A stretch of DNA of 64,000 nucleotides from Nitzschia sp. DOCU1 (lineage: Eukaryota; Bacillariophyta; Bacillariophyceae; Bacillariales; Bacillariaceae): positions 2,356,001 to 2,420,000 of the forward strand of contig OX595989.1 of NCBI GenBank assembly GCA_951394045.1. The letters are read 5' to 3'. Within the stretch, counting starts at the first letter, position 1, and the number at the start of each line of letters is the position of its first letter. This document shows, piece by piece, positions 39,306 to 49,653 of the stretch. Under the pieces are notes generated by a model. It saw only the letters and a program-made list of their open reading frames with translations. It did no database searches and had not been told where the DNA came from. Both the position numbers and the translations under genes were made by a program.

Positions 39306-40187
39306 TTACCGAACTGCAAGCACAGTGATATCAAAGTAAAGGATTCCGCCTGGACCGGCCCCAATGTCTCGGGATCCGTAGCCGGCCTTGGGAGGGACGA
39401 CCAGCTTCCTTTGGCCACCTACTTTCATCCCAGATACGCCAATGTCCCAAGCCTGAATCACCTCACCCTTTCCCACGCGAAAATCAAACTTTTTGGAACT
39501 ATCAATGACAGCACCAAACCTTCCGCCCGTCAATTCATATTTGACCGTCACAAGGCTCTTGTCTTGAACAATTGGTCCCTTGCCGACAACAATATCTTTG
39601 TACTTGACTCCTAATGGAAGTGTAGTCCAACCGGAAGTATCGCTACGGCCATATTTGATTTCGTTGATGACTTTTCGGGCAACTTCCTCTTCCTGTGCAA
39701 TTTCCGTTTTGGCCAATGCGTCTTCTTTTGAGCTATGCTTTGGAGACTTCTTTTTGCTGCTATCCGACAAGGTCGACCCAGGAGCATTTCGCTCGCGATT
39801 GATACGTTTTTGTTGTCGAAGCTTTTGTTTGTTTCGCTCTTCTCGGATCAGTTGTTTCAAATGTTCTCGTTCTTGCTCCTTTTTCCGTGCTTCTAGCATT
39901 CGCTGCTTTTCCAATTCGGCGAATTCGGGGTCCACTGCCAAACGTCGAGCCTTCTTTTTCTCGGCCCGAAGTTCTTTTTTACTCTTTGGCCGCTCATTTT
40001 GCGAAATCGGTTGTTCCTGATCTTGTTGTTGCTCGTCGACAATCACACTGTTGGCATGTTCGCCCCCCGCCATTCGTGGCTTTTTGGTGGGCGGTTGTTC
40101 GGAACTGTCGTTTCGAGCGTTAGTATCATCTTCCTGTTGCTTGGTTTTGGACGACGCCAACTCGTTTCGTTCACGCCTTCGACCCAT
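39306..40187 (-). CDS. nuclear-type FKBP peptidyl-prolyl isomerase with basic coiled-coil N-terminus
   Basis: 293 residues from ATG 40187 (MGRRRERNEL). Residues 1-185 are charged, with KKPR, KKKARR and a long K/E/R/Q coiled coil, typical of nuclear FKBPs that bind chromatin or rRNA-processing factors. The C-terminal FKBP domain (about 195-293) has GVKYKDIVVGKGP, VTVKYELTGGRFGAVIDSS, FDFRVGKGEVIQAWDIGVSGM, GGQRKLVVPPKAGYG and ILYFDITVLAV. It catalyses proline isomerisation. The classic DGxxFDSS loop appears as GAVIDSSKKFDF. The family call is strong; nuclear location is inferred from composition. Confidence 0.92.
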   Translation of the reverse strand: MGRRRERNELASSKTKQQEDDTNARNDSSEQPPTKKPRMAGGEHANSVIVDEQQQDQEQPISQNERPKSKKELRAEKKKARRLAVDPEFAELEKQRMLEARKKEQEREHLKQLIREERNKQKLRQQKRINRERNAPGSTLSDSSKKKSPKHSSKEDALAKTEIAQEEEVARKVINEIKYGRSDTSGWTTLPLGVKYKDIVVGKGPIVQDKSLVTVKYELTGGRFGAVIDSSKKFDFRVGKGEVIQAWDIGVSGMKVGGQRKLVVPPKAGYGSRDIGAGPGGILYFDITVLAVR

Positions 40188-40683
40188 TCTTTCCTACTAC
40201 TAGCGCAAAATTTTGTTTATTCACACAAGCCCTGCCCTGGATCCATGCAATGGGGGTTGTTGTTCTTATTTGTGGTTGGTCTGCGGCACCCGCCCGGTGG
40301 AGGATGCAAAATGCCGAATGAAGAAGAAAGATGCCGCCGACACGAGTGACTGGTTCTCCGAAAGTCGTGCGAGTCAAAAATACTCCGTCTGGATGAAGGA
40401 CAGACGATGTCCAAATGACCACAAACTAGCGCGCCGGCATCACCTTGGAATGAATTTCTATCCACCGGACACCGCGCTCCCGCGCTCGATGATGACGCTA
40501 TGTGCCGCCGACGTGTGCTTCCGGCACTTCTATTGGCTAATCTTCTCCAACTGTGTGTTTGAACTCCTCTTCTCATCATCGCTCCCTTCAACACATCGTC
40601 GTTTCTTGTTTGTTCAAGACGCCGACGACGACTACAAAAGAAGTGACTACAATAGGCTGGTCATTGCAACAACAGCTACTACC
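40188..40683. promoter_or_regulatory. divergent intergenic region FKBP / MFS transporter
   Basis: 496 bases between divergent ATGs. The transporter frame is open through this region without stops, but the first Met in a strong context (ACCATGG) is at 40684, so upstream sequence is treated as 5' UTR and promoter. If translation began upstream, the protein would gain up to ~155 residues. Confidence 0.5.
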
Positions 40684-42201
40684 ATGGCACCTCGACAGGA
40701 ACCTCAGGGCGACGGGAAGAACTCCTTTCCGTCGACCTTTCTTTCCCGAAGAACAATCTCGAGAATCGAAAGTGATGCATCAAGAGGAGAAAGCAGCGAT
40801 GATGGCGAGCACGATACATCCTACGACGAACAACGATACGAATATAATAATCATTCCGACAAGGCGGGAAAATCTCTAGATAGTGCACGGCGACGAGGCT
40901 TGCCTCCCACTGTTTCGTTGCCCATTTTGGTGTTCATCGACATGTTCGCAGTATCGTTGGTGGTTCCCTTACTATTCCAATATTATAAGAATGCAGGAGT
41001 GACCAGTGCCAACCAACGGGAGCTTCTCAGTTCGGTTTTCTCGTCGAGTCAAATTGTAGGTGGCGTGGTTCTGGGGGCACTCACCGACGCTCACCTTCTT
41101 AAACGCAAGACCATTTTGTTCTTGAGTTTTGGTGGATCCGCCCTGGCCTATGGAATGATTGCGTTTGGAGGCTTTCATGCGCTCATTTTCAGTCGAATCC
41201 TAGTGGGCCTCGTCAAACAGACCATGACTGTGACGACGTCTATTTTAACCAAGTGTACGACACACGAGAACCGTGCCAAATACATGGGTCGTCTGCAGTC
41301 CAGTGCCACGGCGTCATGGATTGCGGGTCCGTCGGCCGGGGCGATCTTGTTCAAGTATGTCGACCCACGAGCCCCCGCCCTACTGGCGTGTGCACTATTT
41401 GTCTTTAACATTATGCTGGCGGCGGTATTTTTGAAGGATGGCTTTGACGACGAGCAATGGGCTGGAGACGGAGAATCGTCGTCGTCGAACAACCAAAAGA
41501 AGAAAAAGGGCGACTTTTGGACCAATGTAAAATCCTGCTTTAGTTCGCCGGCCCTTGGATCAGTGATTGCCGCTTTGCTTATATTTTCATGGGTTAACCG
41601 AGCGACATCGTATTCATCCATGGGAAGCTACTACGAAGACATGTATGGCCTGGAACCCCACCATCGAGGCTATATTCAAAGCTATCAACAAGTTTTGGGT
41701 TTCCTCGTACAATCTACTCTAATTGGACCACTCTTGTCGGCCATGGGAGGCGAACGACGTGCCGTCTGCTGGGCTGCCTTGTTGCTAGCCACGGCGACAT
41801 TCTGGGAGATGCAACAGTCCATACCCCTTTTCCTCGTAGCATTGTCGCCCGCAATTTCCATATCGACCACCATGATGAACGTGAGTCTACAGTCGCTCTT
41901 GACACGAGTTGCACCACAGGAATCGATATTTTCCGTATTTGCGGCTCTGGATGTGTTACAAAATGCATCGGCGGTGACCGTACCCTTTTATCGTACCTTT
42001 TTATTCCGAATATTGGGTGGCAACGCCAGCGAGCAACATTCCAGCATGCGGGGCGACCCAGAACCAATGACCTGGGTTATTTCTTCAGGTCTTCACTGGC
42101 TGATCGCCACTTTGGTCATGGCATACTTGCTGCGACCAGACAAGGCCAACCTTTTGGATGCCGCAGCAAAGTCCAAACAAGAACCCTCGAAACGGCTATA
42201 G
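40684..42201 (+). CDS. major facilitator superfamily transporter (MFSD9 / SLC22A18-like)
   Basis: 505 residues from ATG 40684 in a strong ACCATGG context. A ~75-residue hydrophilic, Ser/Asp/Arg-rich N-terminus precedes about 11-12 membrane segments. Segment 1 is LPILVFIDMFAVSLVVPLLF. The MFS loop 2-3 signature appears as GALTDAHLLKRKTILF (G-x3-D-x2-x-RK). A polar loop with Ser/Asn and Lys runs (about residues 260-285) divides the halves. The closest familiar pattern is the MFSD9/TETRAN group of drug or metabolite:H+ antiporters. The substrate cannot be read from sequence. Confidence 0.85.
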   Translation: MAPRQEPQGDGKNSFPSTFLSRRTISRIESDASRGESSDDGEHDTSYDEQRYEYNNHSDKAGKSLDSARRRGLPPTVSLPILVFIDMFAVSLVVPLLFQYYKNAGVTSANQRELLSSVFSSSQIVGGVVLGALTDAHLLKRKTILFLSFGGSALAYGMIAFGGFHALIFSRILVGLVKQTMTVTTSILTKCTTHENRAKYMGRLQSSATASWIAGPSAGAILFKYVDPRAPALLACALFVFNIMLAAVFLKDGFDDEQWAGDGESSSSNNQKKKKGDFWTNVKSCFSSPALGSVIAALLIFSWVNRATSYSSMGSYYEDMYGLEPHHRGYIQSYQQVLGFLVQSTLIGPLLSAMGGERRAVCWAALLLATATFWEMQQSIPLFLVALSPAISISTTMMNVSLQSLLTRVAPQESIFSVFAALDVLQNASAVTVPFYRTFLFRILGGNASEQHSSMRGDPEPMTWVISSGLHWLIATLVMAYLLRPDKANLLDAAAKSKQEPSKRL

Positions 42202-42253
42202 TATAGACACAGCACCACCACTAATGATAGAACGTTTGCACGTCTGTGTTTCC

Positions 42254-43225
42254 TTATGCTTTGGATGTGCCTTCTCGCAGTCGAATCGCCCGAACTCCTC
42301 CATCCTGAAGACAGTAGTTGATAACGAGTTTATTCCATGCCGAAGAAGAAGACGTGGCAGCAGGAGTTGTTCCAGCATTTTGAGGCTTGACTGCTGCCTG
42401 GCTCCAACCCCGGCCTCCTGGATACTCTGTAAAGACAAGTCGACCATGGGCCTCCCTCGAATAGCCGCTGCTGAGAGGAATTACATCCACCACAATATCC
42501 ATGGAGTCTACTATGGTTCGTTCCCATGGAATCCACGTTTTGTGAATTTGCCGAGCCTCCTCCTTCTGTGCCGAACCACCTGACCCCAGCCATCCTGTCT
42601 TATCCTGGGCCATGCTGTCCATGTGTGATTGCCTTGTAATGGTTTGATCCAGCTCTGCAGAGCAGCGAATCATCAATCCCAGATTCTTGACTCGCACTGT
42701 TAAGGCAATAATACTATCCACGAACTGAAACACCAAAGACTCGTCGCCTAGAACCGAAGCCAAAGATGACATATCGTCCAACACCAACCAGCAACAAGGC
42801 GCATCTTCTGGAACTCGTGAAGCAGCCCATGTCTTCACTTGGCGGTAGATATCCTTCAAAAAGACTTCTCCGTCAAATGATGGATCGTCTGCTTCCAGAA
42901 CCTTGGACATGATTTCGGTTGTCAGACTGGTTATTTGAAGTGGACTAGAGTTGCTTGCGGTGGCACCAGCGGCAGTATTCCGAAGGTAGGTGGCGGCAAC
43001 GTCACAGCCAATCCTTTTCAAGGCAGTGGCAATCTGTATACTCGTGACGGCACGGCCAGTCAACCACAAAAGATTATGACCACCAACTGCTTCCTTCAAG
43101 ACTTGGCTGGCGACTGTATGCAGAAAGAAAGCGCCATCGGTTTCAATCGAATCACAAACCAAAATCTTTCGTGGAATCTTTGGCGACCAGGGGATGGCCT
43201 CTGCGAGAGGCACGGTAGCATTCAT
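42254..43225 (-). CDS. Elongator subunit Elp6-like RecA-fold protein
   Basis: 323 residues from ATG 43225. The order ILVCDSIETDGAFFLHTVA, LLWLTGRAVTSIQIATALKRIGCDVA and CCWLVLDDMSSLASVLG matches the ATPase-like but Walker-less fold of Elp6, which forms a hexameric ring with Elp4 and Elp5 in the tRNA wobble-uridine-modifying Elongator complex. No P-loop is present, as expected for Elp6. The C-terminus (GRLVFTEYPGGRGW) resembles the last strands of the fold. Similarity is at pattern level, so the call is moderate. Confidence 0.6.
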   Translation of the reverse strand: MNATVPLAEAIPWSPKIPRKILVCDSIETDGAFFLHTVASQVLKEAVGGHNLLWLTGRAVTSIQIATALKRIGCDVAATYLRNTAAGATASNSSPLQITSLTTEIMSKVLEADDPSFDGEVFLKDIYRQVKTWAASRVPEDAPCCWLVLDDMSSLASVLGDESLVFQFVDSIIALTVRVKNLGLMIRCSAELDQTITRQSHMDSMAQDKTGWLGSGGSAQKEEARQIHKTWIPWERTIVDSMDIVVDVIPLSSGYSREAHGRLVFTEYPGGRGWSQAAVKPQNAGTTPAATSSSSAWNKLVINYCLQDGGVRAIRLREGTSKA

Positions 43226-43829
43226 ATCGACAACTGCACCGATGTACGAGGTTTTTGCTGTGGCCTATGGTGATGTGTTTGGTTGTATGGCCATGGTGGA
43301 CTGCCATCAAAACGGCAAAAGCGAGACGAATGGAGCGAAATCGCAACAGCTTCCAGTCGAAGTAATCGTCGATATTCATTTTTTTGTCTTGCAGGCACCC
43401 GCCAATACGTTCGGTATTCCCTGTCAGCTTCGATCACGGCCGTCGTAGCACTTCGTACATGATCTACGAGCTGACATCACACCCTCCTAACGGCACCATC
43501 ATTTTCTTACCGAAAGTTGTGGAAGCCCACCGAGAGCCCCCACCACCACAAAACAAGAGAGAGTTGAACCGTACCGTCCGTCTTCTTCAACACACACGAA
43601 CGATCGACCGATCATCGTTCGTATTCATCTGCTTGTCATCTTGCACAATCACAATCCTCTACCGACACCAAACCTCATCAGACAACTCTCAACTCGAAAG
43701 AATCAGTTGCAATCAGCGACAACAGCAATTTCAACGAGAAAAGCAGCCCTATCTTCCCCGAAAGCAGACTATTATATCCCTTCAGGTGGCGTCAAGTTGG
43801 TTGCATTACCGAACGTTTCCTTTTCCAGC
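43226..43829. promoter_or_regulatory. divergent intergenic region Elp6-like / eIF4E
   Basis: 604 bases between two divergent ATGs. The eIF4E frame is open upstream to 43641 but without a conserved sequence, so it is read as 5' UTR. No other gene is seen. Confidence 0.5.
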
Positions 43830-44491
43830 ATGACAGAGCAAGCAAACGGAGAACAACCGAATCAGCTGAATTCACGATGGACCATGTGGTTCGACAATCC
43901 CCGCCTGGCGGATCCTGACAAAGAATGGAAGGATAATTTGGTAAACTGCGGTTCGTTTAACACAATAGAAGACTTTTGGAGAATGTTCAACAATCTCCTG
44001 CCGGCATCACAATTGGCCGTCGGTGCGAACTACCACGTTTTCCGGGAAGGCGTTGTACCCATGTGGGAAGATCCGGCTAACAAAGAAGGCGGAAAGTTTG
44101 TTCTGACTATTCCCAAGAAAGATTCGAAATCGGGGAGATGCGACGAGTGGTGGCTATACACCGTATTAGCGATCATCGGCGAGACTCTGGATTTGGACGG
44201 AGATGAAATTTGTGGGGCTGTGGTGAGTATTCGAGCAAAACAGGATCGCATTGCGCTGTGGCTACGAAGTAACGACAAGACTCGATGCTCGTACATTGGT
44301 GCACGTTGGAAGAAGTGCCTAGAAATGAAGAGCACCCTACTCAAGTTCCAAGAACACAAAGCGGGTAAGTCTCCGAAAGTAGTCCTTTGGAACGCACACA
44401 AGTCCTTGATACTGACATATCCACTTCTACCTGTCCTGTAGCTGCCGCAAGTGGGCGCTCCTTCCGCAACGATACATTGTTTGAAGTATAG
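43830..44491 (+). CDS. EIF4E: translation initiation factor eIF4E, two exons
   Basis: Exon 1 43830-44364 and exon 2 44442-44491, with a 77-nt phase-1 intron (GCGG/GTAAGT, CTGTAG/CTGCC), giving 194 residues. ATG 43830 gives MTEQANGEQ. The mRNA-cap pocket residues are present: NSRWTMWFDNP (first Trp), PMWEDPANKEGGKF (second Trp plus Glu) and RIALWLRS (third Trp region). CDEWWLYTVLAIIGETL forms part of the dorsal eIF4G-binding face. The tiny second exon encodes the usual C-terminal AASGRSFRNDTLFEV. It binds the m7G cap in the cytoplasm to start translation. Slight deviations, such as WTMWF for the usual ALWFF-type motif, are within class I variation. Confidence 0.93.
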
Positions 44492-45354
44492 CAACTGGAA
44501 GCTGGCCCGCAACTCCGACAATAATACATGTCGGCCAGCGGAACGCTGCTGCAACCGATGCAACAGCCGGCAGTGAATGGATTCAAAGTTTCCCGAGTTA
44601 CCAGCGCATGATTAGACTTAGGGATGCGAAGATCCGCACTCCGGCCAAAGCTCTAGGCTGCAATACGTATCCTTGGAGTTCATTCCCATTATGGTTTCTG
44701 CAGCAGCTGATGCCTTTGCTATAATCTTCCAGACTCTTCCTAGCGCAATCTAGTTTTGATGGCAAACTTTGTATTGACGTGTATGGTAGATTGTAGTATA
44801 AGCTGTCGCCAGGAACCCGAGACAATATCTTTGGGCTTCGTTGATCTATCCGTTGATGCCAGCCATCATCGTACCACACTTGCCATTTAATAGCCAGCCA
44901 TTAGTAGCTGGATAAACGTTTTCATCAGGTTTCCGGTTGACACCAACTGTCTCTATTTGGCAGCAAACTCTAGAGGGGTAATAACCATTAAACTAGCAGA
45001 TCCCTGTTGTGAGATTGCATATCAGCAAACCACCCGAAGACGGGAGTCATCTGGGTCAATGTAAAACGATTCTTTGATTCCACGTGGCGCACTTTGGTGC
45101 CCCAACGTCACACGACGTAGTTGAAGCGCGATCCTATCAGCCAATCACCAGGCGCAAAACTGATCCCGACGTCCATTTTTCAGTTCATGACCTGATGAGT
45201 CAATCGTTCTTTCGTCGTCACTTCCGCTGCCTTCTTTTTGTTGTACCAACCCTTCGAACGCTTTGTAACGAAAGCGACGACAAAACAGCTTGCTTCAAAA
45301 GCACTTCAACTGATCCCAAAGGAGCCCCAGCAAGTTAGTGGAAAAAATTGAGAA
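44492..45354. other. 863 bases without a supported gene
   Basis: Contains short open frames on both strands, none with recognisable motifs or conserved composition. It should hold the eIF4E 3' UTR and the promoter of the ABC1 kinase. No repeats or RNA gene were recognised. Confidence 0.5.
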
Positions 45355-46965
45355 ATGCAGCAGAGGATAGTGATTGCCGCAATTGCTGCGTTTTTCTTCC
45401 AATTTGCTACGTCATTTGTGCCTGGATCATTCTGCCGACCACCTTCCAGGAGCAATGTCATTTCCTTGCATATGTCTACCCCCGCTGCGGGTACAACACG
45501 GAATCGACGACCGAAGAAAACTGTTCAAGATCGTACGCAAGAAGAAGTAGCGAGCCTGGTCCAAGATATTATGCAAGCGGCCATTGAAGCGGGTCCAAGA
45601 GCTGGACCCGCCCGAACGTTGCAAGCGTATCTTGCATTTCGAGAAACGTTTCGAGAATTCTTACCATTCCCTGGACGTAAACCTAAGGAGTTTTCTGTAC
45701 CAAAAGTTCTTCGCACCCTGTTCGAGAAATTGGGGGCAACTTACATCAAATTAGGGCAGTTCGTTGCGTCCAGTCCAACTCTTTTCCCGAAAGAATACGT
45801 ACTTGAATTCCAAAAATGCCTCGATAAAACGGATCCTTTGGAATGGTCCGTAATCAAAGGTGTCATTGAAGCAGAATTGGGCCCCATCTCGAAGTCCTTT
45901 GCCTACGTAGATCCCAAGCCGCTCGCTTCTGCGAGTATCGCACAAGTACATGCTGCAACATTGAAGACTGGCGAGGACGTCGTCATCAAAGTCCAGAAAC
46001 CAGGAATCGATGCTTCCTTAAAAGCTGATCTGGGATTCATCTACTCGGCGTCCCGGATTCTGGAGTTTCTTCAGCCAGATTGGGAACGGACTTCGTTGTC
46101 TGGAATTGCTGGCGATATTCGTTCGTCCATGCTCGAAGAGCTGGATTTCGAGAAGGAAGCCAGAAACACTGAGGAATTCCGTCGTTTCTTGGCGCAAAAC
46201 CAGCTCCTTAACGTTGCTACTGCTCCGAAAACGTTTCGGGAATTCACAACAAAGAAAGTATTCACCATGGAGCGACTTCGCGGCATCAGTATGTTGGACG
46301 AGGAGACGATCGCGAAAGTTACCAAAGATCCTGACATGGGACAACAATCCATCGTCACCGCTTTGAACATATGGACAACATCCGTCATGCAGATGCCTTG
46401 GTTTCACGCAGACGTTCATGCCGGAAATCTCTTGTTGCTGGAAGATGGAAGAGTAGGCTTCATTGACTTTGGAATCGTTGGCCGAGTTTCTGAGAAGACA
46501 TTCAAAGCTGTGAATGAGCTGAGCACTGCGCTGATGGTGGCCGACTATCGAGGCATGGCTCAGGCCCTTTGCAATATGGGAGCTACAGACGAGAAGGTCG
46601 ACATTGATAAGTTTGCCAGAGATATCGAAGGCGTTATGCGACGTATGGCAACAGTACAGCCCGACATTATGATATCTGAAATGGCTGATGGCACTGTTGC
46701 TGGGTCCCTCAATTTTGATGACAACGAGATCACCAATCTTCTCTTGGAAATGGTTGAGGTCACCGAGGACAACGGACTAAAGCTTCCACGGGAGTTTGGT
46801 TTGCTTGTGAAGCAGAGCCTTTACTTCGACCGCTACCTGAAAATATTGGCGCCAGAGCTGGACGTCATGAATGATTCCCGCATAAGCGGTCTGGGAACTA
46901 GCGCCGGTGAGACCAAACAAATCAACGGCAGCGCGGAGAGGGAACTAGCAGTAATCGATGTATAA
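45355..46965 (+). CDS. plastid-targeted ABC1/UbiB-family atypical kinase (ABC1K/ADCK)
   Basis: 536 residues, single exon, ATG 45355. The N-terminus is a signal peptide (IVIAAIAAFFFQF) followed by ATSFVPG, an ASAFAP-like plastid signal. The ABC1 core has all family marks: YIKLGQF (KxGQ), LASASIAQVHAA (Ala-rich loop in place of the Gly loop), VVIKVQKPG (ATP lysine), EELDFEKEARN (ExD helix), WFHADVHAGNLLL (catalytic Asp) and GFIDFGIVG (metal Asp). ABC1Ks regulate prenylquinone metabolism and lipid or redox balance in plastids and mitochondria. Plastid targeting points to the plastoglobule-type group. Confidence 0.92.
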   Translation: MQQRIVIAAIAAFFFQFATSFVPGSFCRPPSRSNVISLHMSTPAAGTTRNRRPKKTVQDRTQEEVASLVQDIMQAAIEAGPRAGPARTLQAYLAFRETFREFLPFPGRKPKEFSVPKVLRTLFEKLGATYIKLGQFVASSPTLFPKEYVLEFQKCLDKTDPLEWSVIKGVIEAELGPISKSFAYVDPKPLASASIAQVHAATLKTGEDVVIKVQKPGIDASLKADLGFIYSASRILEFLQPDWERTSLSGIAGDIRSSMLEELDFEKEARNTEEFRRFLAQNQLLNVATAPKTFREFTTKKVFTMERLRGISMLDEETIAKVTKDPDMGQQSIVTALNIWTTSVMQMPWFHADVHAGNLLLLEDGRVGFIDFGIVGRVSEKTFKAVNELSTALMVADYRGMAQALCNMGATDEKVDIDKFARDIEGVMRRMATVQPDIMISEMADGTVAGSLNFDDNEITNLLLEMVEVTEDNGLKLPREFGLLVKQSLYFDRYLKILAPELDVMNDSRISGLGTSAGETKQINGSAERELAVIDV

Positions 46966-47141
46966 TATATTTTTGTTTTGGAAATGAGCATGGTAGAAGA
47001 ACAGTTGCTTTACTTCGCACCGTTTGCTGGAAGGGGACAATGTGAAGGGGGGCTTTTAATTGGCGCTAGTAAGTCCGGTAGGAGAATGCGACTACCGTGA
47101 AGTGGTAAACAATTCAATAGACAATAGCTCCTATATAATAT

Positions 47142-47633
47142 TTACAATCCTCCACCAGAGTGTCCACCGTCAAAATCTTCATCCGGTGAGATACTTACGG
47201 TGAGTCCCTGGCGCTGAAGTCCCAAACAAAATTGTTCTGCTTGCTTTTTCCAAGTCTTGGTCACAGTTGCCTTTCCATTCCCATGGGTTTGCACACAAAT
47301 TTCAAAGGAAGCCTTACGATCCAGCGTCCCAATAACTTTGCACAAACTTCGAATAACGTAGTTGAATGTGTGAACCTCATCGTTGTGAAGAACCACCCGC
47401 CACATTTCTTCTTTCTTCTTTTGCTCTTCAGCTTTTGTCTCGGTCTTGTCTTGGATGATTGTGGAAACCCCCTTCTTAGTAGATCGCGATCGCTCTCGGT
47501 CGGACATGTAAAGACTCGTCGAAGTGGTAGGGCCTGAAGGTACAACTCGTGGGGGCTGCACGACCGAAAACGCAGAAGATAGGCACAGCCATGCGGAGAT
47601 CAACAGTAGCGTATGAACCAATCGAGATTGCAT
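47142..47633 (-). CDS. clpS: plastid-targeted ClpS adaptor
   Basis: 163 residues from ATG 47633. Signal peptide (LVHTLLLISAWLCL) then SSAFSVV, the diatom plastid-import junction. Residues ~75-150 are the ClpS fold: WRVVLHNDEVHTFNYVIRSL (the ND and TFxxV surface that binds N-degrons), ICVQTHGNGKATV (conserved His) and AEQFCLGLQRQGLTVSI. ClpS hands substrates with destabilising N-terminal residues to the plastid Clp protease. The C-terminus ends in a Gly/Asp/His tail (EDFDGGHSGGGL). It is convergent with the ABC1 kinase gene (176 bp between stops). Confidence 0.93.
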   Translation of the reverse strand: MQSRLVHTLLLISAWLCLSSAFSVVQPPRVVPSGPTTSTSLYMSDRERSRSTKKGVSTIIQDKTETKAEEQKKKEEMWRVVLHNDEVHTFNYVIRSLCKVIGTLDRKASFEICVQTHGNGKATVTKTWKKQAEQFCLGLQRQGLTVSISPDEDFDGGHSGGGL

Positions 47634-48431
47634 GGTTTGTTTGTTGAGTTGTTAATGCAGAATGTTGTCTTGAAGTAAATACTGAAATATTGTTCAGTGT
47701 GCGTCAATGTAGAAACTTTCCCTTTCGAAATGAAATGGCAGATGACGAGATCGTATTGTGGAAATCGGTGCGTGGAAGGACAAACGAAAAGAAAGTTGAG
47801 GTGCTTGCGACGCCAAGATCATCGTCATCATCGATCGGACTGCATCCCCAAGGACCCAACACGTGGAATGCGATGCACGGGACGGGAGGACTCGCTCGAC
47901 TCACTCGCTCGAAGAATTCCGGAAGTGCTTTTACTCGTCCGAGTCAACAGCTCTTCCCGCCTTCTTTGCCACCTGGGCAATTTTTTCAATTCGCCGAGAG
48001 TTCTGTCGCCATTCCCGGCAGAACAAAAGCCTCAAGAAAACTCCGCGCGGAATTGTTCCGATCGATCGATGAGCCTTCCGCGGAACGAAGGCGTCAAAAG
48101 TGGCGTGCGCAATTCTCAACTTGGTGTTGATCGCCGTGTTCTCCATCTCTCAACCGGTGCCTCACCAGCAGGCAATGACTGACGAGGTCGGAACTCGTCA
48201 TGTCTTGTACCAATCGCGGCGTAGGAAAAGCAGGAATGACCCGGGTTCTCGCACGTTCCACCGAATACCCGAGAAGACACACCACGCATCGAAGTTGGAG
48301 TCAACAACCCTGATCGCATTTCGATCACCCGAAACGCGAGAGTCAATCTTGTGTCACAATTCCAACTGGTGCTTCATCAGTGCCGATCAAGGCGTACGAC
48401 ACCTTTTCCCAAATAGCAAGACAACATCACC
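47634..48431. other. 798 bases, divergent intergenic region with a doubtful ORF
   Basis: Lies between the ClpS start (minus) and the 48432 gene (plus). An ORF from ATG 47735 to 48130 (131 residues, Ser/Arg-rich) has no recognisable domain, so I treat it as unsupported. The rest should be promoter and 5' UTR. Confidence 0.45.
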
Positions 48432-49013
48432 ATGGCTCCTTTACACGACACCGATAAGCAGCATTTCGCTATTATTGCTGCTGATCAGATTGCTTCAGAA
48501 CCAAAGACAGGTCTTCCTCTTCACGAGCAACCTCGAAAGAGTGTATCATTTGCACCCATGGTATCCACACTCGGTATCATTCATATCAATGACTATTCAT
48601 CGGAAGAGGTTTCATCCACCTGGTACAGCCGCGACGAGCTTCGAGCCATTAAATCCGAGGCGAAATGCGTTGCTAATTCTTCCGATCCATCTACCGACGA
48701 TATTTGCCTTCGTGGGCTCGAAGCCAGAACAGCGGCCGGGGCCAGAAGAAAGAGACAAAACAGGATCGAGGCACGTTCAGCAGTATTTTTTGAACAAGAT
48801 GCTCAAGAAGAAGATGGTTATTCTGATCCTGATGCTATTGCGGATGCCTACTTTGAATGCTCTGAGCGCTGCCAGGCCGAAGCTCAAATGATTGCCGTGC
48901 GAGACCAAAGAGAGGCCATGGAGGCTTACAAATCACTCAAGCTTATTGATATTGCGGCTTTTCAATGCAGAATAGTTGTGTTGCCAACGATCACTGGATC
49001 GGCGGCGGCATAA
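48432..49013 (+). CDS. small conserved diatom-type protein, function unknown
   Basis: 193 residues from an ATG in strong context (CACCATGG, 48432). Features: KSVSFAPMVSTLGIIHINDYSSEE, then a single Trp-Tyr-Ser (STWYSRDELRAIK), then CLRGLEARTAAGARRKRQNRIEARSAVF, a basic helix. This order (a VSF.P strand, a WY...EL motif, an RGLE..T..G...R..NR helix) is one I associate with a multi-copy hypothetical family in diatom genomes; it cannot be confirmed here. An aromatic and Glu-rich tail follows. No catalytic residues were recognised. Possibly nuclear, from the basic helix. Confidence 0.7.
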   Translation: MAPLHDTDKQHFAIIAADQIASEPKTGLPLHEQPRKSVSFAPMVSTLGIIHINDYSSEEVSSTWYSRDELRAIKSEAKCVANSSDPSTDDICLRGLEARTAAGARRKRQNRIEARSAVFFEQDAQEEDGYSDPDAIADAYFECSERCQAEAQMIAVRDQREAMEAYKSLKLIDIAAFQCRIVVLPTITGSAAA

Positions 49014-49636
49014 AAACGCTAGCACATTTTTACTTGCTATTTCAATGCTTTGTTTGCCAATTGCTAGAGATTAACAATCTACATGTAGTCAGTCCAACAA
49101 TGCTGAGCAGCGCTGCCGAAGAAGGGTTGCTTCTTCAGAATCTGCTACCTACTGACTACTCGGTTGGGTTGATTAAAGCATTTCCTCTATTTGGTGCTCG
49201 TTAGTGTCATGACGGCCATGCCATAGTTCTACCTGTAGTCTCGTCAATGATAGCTATCCAAGGATCCATGGTAGTATCTTGATCATTTCTTCAAACGTCA
49301 GAGTCGCTGTTTCTCATTTTTCCCCTCCGGGATGGCGAAAACTATCCCTGCACAAATTTGTTACCAGGTATCGTACCGTAGATCAATACCGGCGGTTGCG
49401 TACAAAAAAGATACCTTTCTTCTTACTTGATTATGGAGCTTATTGAACGAGAAGCCGAGAGGGGATAGGTACTATTCTCCGTATTATTCTTCGGATTTGG
49501 CTTGTCGCGACAAAGGTTCGTGTTTGGCGCGAGAAATTCGCTGGGTTCGTGTTTCGTTTTGGCGCGCCTACCTTGCCGTAACGCGCCGAGCCGAGAGCAA
49601 CGGCCGCAGTCTGGCATTGGCTCGTCGTTCGAATGC
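49014..49636. other. intergenic, LINE insertion flank
   Basis: 623 bases: 3' end of the 48432 gene and the host sequence ahead of the LINE target site. A minor open frame (48965-49204) has no features. No RNA gene was recognised. Confidence 0.5.
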
Positions 49637-49653
49637 GGTCGGATCCATTGGAC
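49637..49653. repeat. LINE target-site duplication, left copy (17 bp)
   Basis: GGTCGGATCCATTGGAC, identical to 57753-57769 at the other end of the element. Confidence 0.9.

Noticed and set aside
40213..40683. 155-codon N-terminal extension of the MFS transporter
   Set aside because: The frame is open but has no signal or conserved sequence, and the ACCATGG at 40684 is a much better start.
47735..48130. 131-codon plus-strand ORF (MADDEIVLW...) between ClpS and the 48432 gene
   Set aside because: Low-complexity Ser/Arg content, no recognisable domain, competing frames of similar length in the same region; more likely promoter and leader sequence.
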